The notes under the pieces were generated by a model. It had not been told where the DNA came from. It saw only the letters and a program-made list of their open reading frames with translations, and did no database searches. From assembly GCA_013290125.1 (NCBI GenBank), contig JABCYQ010000003.1:80333-144332 (forward strand): a DNA stretch of 64,000 nt, read 5' to 3'. The stretch's first letter is position 1. Each line of letters starts with the position of its first letter. Shown here in pieces: positions 60,297 to 64,000 of the stretch. Source of the stretch: Vulcanimicrobiota bacterium. GTDB taxonomy: Bacteria > Vulcanimicrobiota > Vulcanimicrobiia > Eremiobacterales > Eremiobacteraceae. Position numbers and translations under genes: made by a program.

Positions 60297-62003
60297 CTAC
60301 GTGTGCACGAAAGTCAGCGGACGTTCGCGGTGCAAGATCAGCCACGCCGCGTGTTCCGATAGAGCCTCGTGGCCGAGCTGTTCCAACACTTTGCGGGGAT
60401 CGCCGTGCTGCTCGCGCAGCCGCCGCTTTGCCGCGTCGAACACCGTGAACATATGTTGGTAGCGCCGTGCGTTCTCGTTGAAGCCGCGCTGCTGCGCGTA
60501 GAACCGGAAGATGAGCGCGAGCATGCTTCCCAGCGCAAGCGGCATCGTCTCCCAATAGGCAAGCGTGCCTTGGGCGGAGGCGGGCGGCGCGATGATCGCG
60601 GGCATCAAGTGATGCGTCATCATCCAGCCGGCCATGAATGCGATGGCGGAGAGCGCAAAGCCGGTGACTGCCACCGCGACGGTGGCGCGCTCTATTCGAT
60701 GCAGATGCGTCTCTTCGCGTTTCCCCGCAGCCTCGTAGTATTCGACTTGGCCGTCGATCCAGCGGACGCTTTCCGACCGCGACGGCGAATCATCGGGCTG
60801 CGCGATTCCGCAGCCCGTGATCAAGTACGCCGTTCGCAGCGCTAGTCGGATCCACGCCAACTCGCTCTGCTGCATCTGCAGGTACGACGCTTCCACTAAC
60901 CGATTGCGCAGGCCGGCGCAGCACCACGCATACTGGACGCGCAGCGCCTCTGCGATCGCGCGATAGTCCTGATATCGGTTCTCGTAGTCGCTGCGCTTTG
61001 CGACCGCGAACACGACGAAGGCGATCGCCAGAAATCCGACTCGTGCGGCGATTCCGGCCCAACTCGGGATGTGGAACGAGCCATCCGTCGGCAAGACCAA
61101 TTGCGCTGCTCCGGCCAATGCGGTCGCGACGTATAGCCCGCGCAGCGAGCGAAGGGTTTTTTGCTGCTGCCGATTGGACGCGGCGTCTACGCGATCGCCC
61201 AAAGCCGCTAATCGATTCTGCGCTGTAGAGACCGGCTCACGCGAAAGATCCCGATTGAAGCGCTCGACGTGCGCGAGCGCATCCTCAAATTCTTCTTCGC
61301 CGGCTCGTCGCGCGGCGGTTTTCGAGCGAGCCCGCCAGCCCTGGCGCTCCGGATAGATCTCGCGAATCGACAGGCTTTCCGCGGGCGGCGGCTGATCGCG
61401 CCGCGGCGTGATGATCTGGAAGACCGGACCGACGTCCGGCATGTACGCGACGAGCGCATCCCCGACCATGCTTGGAACGCCGCCCCGGCGAAGCTCGACG
61501 ACTTGCGCGGTTCCCCCGGGACCGCGAGCTTCTAGACCGTCCCAAAACGCAACGAGCACGTGGCAGTAGTAAGCGATGAAATCGGCGACATCCACGTAAC
61601 CTTGCTCGCGTCTCGCCGACGTACCGACGACCGCGACTTCCGCGCAGCGCGGCAGCACGCGCCGAAAACGCTCGAGTTCAGCGGGCGTGAAATCCTTCTC
61701 GTACTCCGCTTGCGGCATCGGCAGACACGCGAACACGGCGATGCCGCGCTCCAGCGCCTCCTCTGCCGCCAAGATGTCGGCGCCCGCGGCAAGACCGGAA
61801 AGCACGAGCAACTGCATCGAGGGGTGGCGTCGCTGTAAGCGTTCCAGCGCTTCGCCGAATAATGCACGCAGCGGTCCCTCGGCCTCCGCCGAAAGGTCGC
61901 GGTGCCCGGTCACGCCGACGACGAGCGGCAACAGTTCGAACTGCAGGCTCACGATTCGGAATTTCGGGAGACGCACATCCGAACCCCGTGTGGCGCCGCA
62001 CAT
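60297..62003 (-). CDS. SLOG-like sensor fused to SLATT-like transmembrane region
   Basis: 568 residues from the ATG at 62003 (a longer frame upstream would run into the divergent patatin gene). Residues about 25-230 are a Rossmann-type SLOG/LOG-like domain: PLVVGVTGHRDLSAE, LLVLSGLAAGADILAAEEALERGI, VAVVGTSARREQGYVDVADFIAYYCHVLVAFWDG. Two pairs of transmembrane helices follow (about 285-335 and 445-510). DYENRYQDYRAIAEALRVQYAW and FNENARRYQHMFTVFDAAKRRL fit SLATT-type membrane effectors. In known systems SLOG binds a TIR- or cyclase-made nucleotide and the membrane part then damages the membrane. It is the first gene of the operon. Confidence 0.8.
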   Translation of the reverse strand: MCGATRGSDVRLPKFRIVSLQFELLPLVVGVTGHRDLSAEAEGPLRALFGEALERLQRRHPSMQLLVLSGLAAGADILAAEEALERGIAVFACLPMPQAEYEKDFTPAELERFRRVLPRCAEVAVVGTSARREQGYVDVADFIAYYCHVLVAFWDGLEARGPGGTAQVVELRRGGVPSMVGDALVAYMPDVGPVFQIITPRRDQPPPAESLSIREIYPERQGWRARSKTAARRAGEEEFEDALAHVERFNRDLSREPVSTAQNRLAALGDRVDAASNRQQQKTLRSLRGLYVATALAGAAQLVLPTDGSFHIPSWAGIAARVGFLAIAFVVFAVAKRSDYENRYQDYRAIAEALRVQYAWCCAGLRNRLVEASYLQMQQSELAWIRLALRTAYLITGCGIAQPDDSPSRSESVRWIDGQVEYYEAAGKREETHLHRIERATVAVAVTGFALSAIAFMAGWMMTHHLMPAIIAPPASAQGTLAYWETMPLALGSMLALIFRFYAQQRGFNENARRYQHMFTVFDAAKRRLREQHGDPRKVLEQLGHEALSEHAAWLILHRERPLTFVHT

Positions 62004-62046
62004 CGCAAGATGAGCGGACGGCGCGCGACCCGAAGCCCGCCCTGAA

Positions 62047-63240
62047 GTGGATTCGCATCTCGAAAAGCGTATCGAAGTCACCGGTCCCAAGAAGCTGCTT
62101 TCGATCGACGGCGGCGGAATCCGGGGCTTGATCGCGATCGAATTCCTCGGCCGCGTCGAAAGCATCTTGCGCGACAGATCCGGCCGCAAGGACCTCGTGT
62201 TGTCCGACTATTTCGACTACGTGGGCGGCACAAGCACAGGGGCGATCATCGCCACATTGATCTCAATGGGATTTGCGACGGACGAGATCCGAGACTTCTA
62301 TGTGACCAGCGCGCACACGATGTTCGATCCTTCGAATGTCTTTCTGCGGCTCGAACGCAAGGTCGCCGCAAACTCGATCTGGGCCAAAATATTGAATTCG
62401 ATCGGGATGCTTGCCTCGTCTGCGATGTACACCCAGAAGGCACTGGCGGCGAAGTTCAAATCGGTCATAGGCAAAGACGGCGATGTCGAAGCCACGCTCG
62501 GAACCGAGAAGCTTCGCACGCTTCTGCTCATCGTCATGCGCAATGCGTCGTCCGACTCACCTTGGCCGGTCTCAAACAACCCCAGAGCGAAGTTCAATCG
62601 CCGCGACCTGGCCGACTGTAATTTGAACCTGCCGCTCTGGCAGCTCGTCCGCGCAAGCACTGCGGCGCCTGTCTTCTTTCCGCCGGAAGTGATCCACGTG
62701 GGCGATCAGCAGTTCGTCTTCGTGGATGGTGCCGTGACCGTCTACCACAACCCGGCGTTCTTACTCTTTCTCATGGCGACGCTGCCTCCGTACGAATTGC
62801 AATGGCCAACCGGAGAAGACAAACTGCTTCTCGTCTCGGTCGGAACCGGGCTGAGCGAAAGCGTGAATCTCCGATTGCGCGCGCAGGAGATGAATCTGCT
62901 CTATAACGTGCAGTCTCTCCCCGCCGCGCTGATCCACGCTGCGACCGTTGAACAGGACCTGCTCTGCCGCGTCTTCGGCAAGACACGCGCCGGCGATGCG
63001 ATCGACTCTGAGGTCGGCGACCTCGTCGGCAATCGCGCCCCGCTGTCCGATAAGCTCTTCACCTATGCGCGTTACAACGTCGACCTGTCGAGGCAAGGTT
63101 TGGATAGACTTGGGTTGAACGCCATCGACGAGAAAGCGGTTCAGCCGTTTGACATCGAGCATCTCGACGATCTGCAAGTCGTAGGAAAAGCGGCGGCAAG
63201 TCGTTGCGTTTCGCCCGAAGACTACTCTGGATTCTTCTGA
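62047..63240 (+). CDS. patatin-like phospholipase
   Basis: 397 residues from a GTG at 62047, head to head with the SLOG gene across 43 bp. The patatin features are complete: oxyanion loop DGGGIRG (21-27), nucleophile elbow GTSTG with Ser63, and catalytic Asp227 in FVDGAVT. The length and lack of a signal match cytosolic effectors such as CapV of CBASS, which degrade the inner membrane after nucleotide activation. The C-terminal 150 residues lack a known sensor domain. Its position makes it a probable second effector of the TIR/SLOG/STAND system; a housekeeping lipase is the alternative. Confidence 0.9.
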   Translation: MDSHLEKRIEVTGPKKLLSIDGGGIRGLIAIEFLGRVESILRDRSGRKDLVLSDYFDYVGGTSTGAIIATLISMGFATDEIRDFYVTSAHTMFDPSNVFLRLERKVAANSIWAKILNSIGMLASSAMYTQKALAAKFKSVIGKDGDVEATLGTEKLRTLLLIVMRNASSDSPWPVSNNPRAKFNRRDLADCNLNLPLWQLVRASTAAPVFFPPEVIHVGDQQFVFVDGAVTVYHNPAFLLFLMATLPPYELQWPTGEDKLLLVSVGTGLSESVNLRLRAQEMNLLYNVQSLPAALIHAATVEQDLLCRVFGKTRAGDAIDSEVGDLVGNRAPLSDKLFTYARYNVDLSRQGLDRLGLNAIDEKAVQPFDIEHLDDLQVVGKAAASRCVSPEDYSGFF

Positions 63241-63258
63241 CCCGGTGTTCTTGTAGTA

Positions 63259-63305
63259 GGGCGAGCAGCGCTCGCCCATCGTTCTAGGGCGAGCAGCGCT
63301 TGCCC
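63259..63305 (+). repeat. tandem pair of near-identical hairpins
   Basis: GGGCGAGCAGCGCTCGCCC at 63259-63277 and the same sequence with one C-to-T change at 63287-63305. Each is an 8-base stem with an AGC loop, and they are flanked by matching TA and A bases. It lies between the patatin gene and the last gene. It could terminate the patatin message or be a REP-like element. Confidence 0.6.
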
Positions 63306-63331
63306 ACGGCCAACGTCGGGAGGGCGCTGTT

Positions 63332-64000
63332 ATGCTACAGAAAGCTTTTGCATTTGCCGTTGCGTTTTGCATTGTCGCGATCTCGGCGGTGGGCCCGGTC
63401 GGCGCACAAGGCTCATCACAAACGCTTTCGACATCGATATGCGGCACAGGCGACCTCGCCGACGTGGTCGCCATCTACGGCTTTGACTCGCCGACATATC
63501 GGGGCGCTCCGACATCCGTGCCGCCAGGCGTGAAGTCGTATCTCGCACAGCTTCTCACTAGCCGGCTTCAAGCGTGCGCGCAGCACGCTGGTCCGGCCGC
63601 GGCGGCCGCGTGTTTGCCGGCTCCGCGAGAATCCGATCCGCATGCGCTCTGGGAACAGTTGAAATTCTGTGAAGGCGTGCTCGGCCTGACGCCAATGACG
63701 AAATCCAGCGTGCCGCTCGTCAGCGCGCAGGAACCGACGTTCTACGTCGTACTCGGTGTGGGCGCGGGCCCCGGCGGACCGCCGGGCGGTCAATCGTCAG
63801 GGGGAGGCGGCAAAGGCGGCGGCGGTGGCGGGGCCACTGGCAGTACCTCCACCGGCTCGTCCGTCGATAACCCGGCGTACTTCTTGCTCTTCCTGGTGGC
63901 GCAGCGGCTCGAGCGCGACATCTGTTCTCGCAGCGGTGTTTCGCTAGCCGACTGCGATGCACAGCATCCGGTCGCGGTGTTGCCGGAATCGACCTGGAAC
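63332..64000 (+). CDS. exported protein with Gly-rich linker (partial, runs off right edge)
   Basis: 223 codons are open to the window end from the ATG at 63332, which follows GGGAGG by about 8 nt. The signal peptide is FAFAVAFCIVAISAVGPVGA, probably cleaved near AQG. The first domain (about 30-150) has several Cys that could pair. A linker of almost pure Gly with Ser and Pro (about 150-180) separates it from a second part (VDNPAYFLLFLVAQRLERDICSRSGVSLADCD). The family is not recognised. No obvious link to the patatin gene other than orientation. Confidence 0.65.
   Translation, partial: MLQKAFAFAVAFCIVAISAVGPVGAQGSSQTLSTSICGTGDLADVVAIYGFDSPTYRGAPTSVPPGVKSYLAQLLTSRLQACAQHAGPAAAAACLPAPRESDPHALWEQLKFCEGVLGLTPMTKSSVPLVSAQEPTFYVVLGVGAGPGGPPGGQSSGGGGKGGGGGGATGSTSTGSSVDNPAYFLLFLVAQRLERDICSRSGVSLADCDAQHPVAVLPESTWN

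Noticed and set aside
62004..62189. N-terminal extension of the SLOG-type protein
   Set aside because: It would overlap the start of the divergent patatin gene in antisense and reads as non-coding; the SLOG fold begins after residue 25 of the shorter form.
1..64000. Alternative genetic code (UGA as sense) for the whole genome
   Set aside because: Many clear genes here end at TGA at the expected family length, so UGA is a stop apart from the one candidate Sec site.
1..64000. CRISPR arrays, rRNA genes, insertion sequences with transposases
   Set aside because: No regularly spaced repeats, no rRNA-like stretches and no transposase or recombinase motifs were found on either strand.

Overview
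The window looks like chromosome from a GC-rich, diderm, soil-type bacterium. Two large secreted proteins resemble outer-membrane barrels, and there are many lipobox and signal-peptide proteins. Starts of TTG/GTG and start sites without a clear ribosome binding site are common. UGA is an ordinary stop for most genes. The mix (CBM9/DUF5916 proteins, orphan peptide-binding proteins, cyclase-STAND-TPR regulators) recalls uncultured Eremiobacterota/Vulcanimicrobiota-like or Acidobacteria-like genomes. That placement is inference; there is no marker gene here to settle it.

Layout. 1-4742: a partial outer-membrane protein, a propeller lipoprotein, a VOC protein and a trypsin/PDZ protease. 4834-10141: tRNA-Val(GAC) followed by two further copies of its 3' half (8258 and 10092). 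The last copy is followed by what looks like the original tRNA terminator, so this is a tRNA-anchored tandem insertion. The second unit is small and A/T-richer and holds a JAB-type peptidase domain next to a possible immunity-like protein. 10278-19662: lipid- and wall-active genes, with a phospholipase-C-like gene, a membrane hydrolase and a membrane protein on the minus strand, then a plus-strand operon of GH25 muramidase, a 4-TM protein, an unknown, a lipase-like hydrolase and a helical protein. 19715-31811: an ABATE/CGNR regulator, VOC, a CNB-thioredoxin-reductase-like fusion, a propeller, a chromate transporter, a cyclase-STAND-TPR regulator and a PepSY protein.

32344-32706 is a DsrE-family gene interrupted by a single in-frame TGA at the first Cys of its CxxC-like motif. 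The frame resumes perfectly, and a hairpin sits about 20 nt behind the TGA. It is best read as a selenoprotein candidate (UxxC) with a SECIS. Next to it is a MerR regulator facing a classic 19-bp-spacer promoter.

33433-50790: gamma-glutamyltransferase, S41 and papain-like peptidases, a TetR-led three-gene ATGA-coupled operon, a second peptide-binding protein, a second DUF5916-type protein whose promoter shares an ACTA-N6-TAGT palindrome with the first, a nucleotidyltransferase, a methyltransferase, a 22-residue membrane peptide and Kelch/secreted proteins.

50765-63240 is the most striking region: a long minus-strand operon of SLOG-TM protein, two small membrane proteins, a multi-TIR protein, a STAND ATPase with WD40 repeats and a short RHS-repeat protein, with a patatin phospholipase divergent from its head. 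I read this as an undescribed TIR/SLOG/STAND/patatin immune (conflict) system related in logic to Thoeris and CBASS. The window ends inside a secreted protein with a glycine-rich linker.
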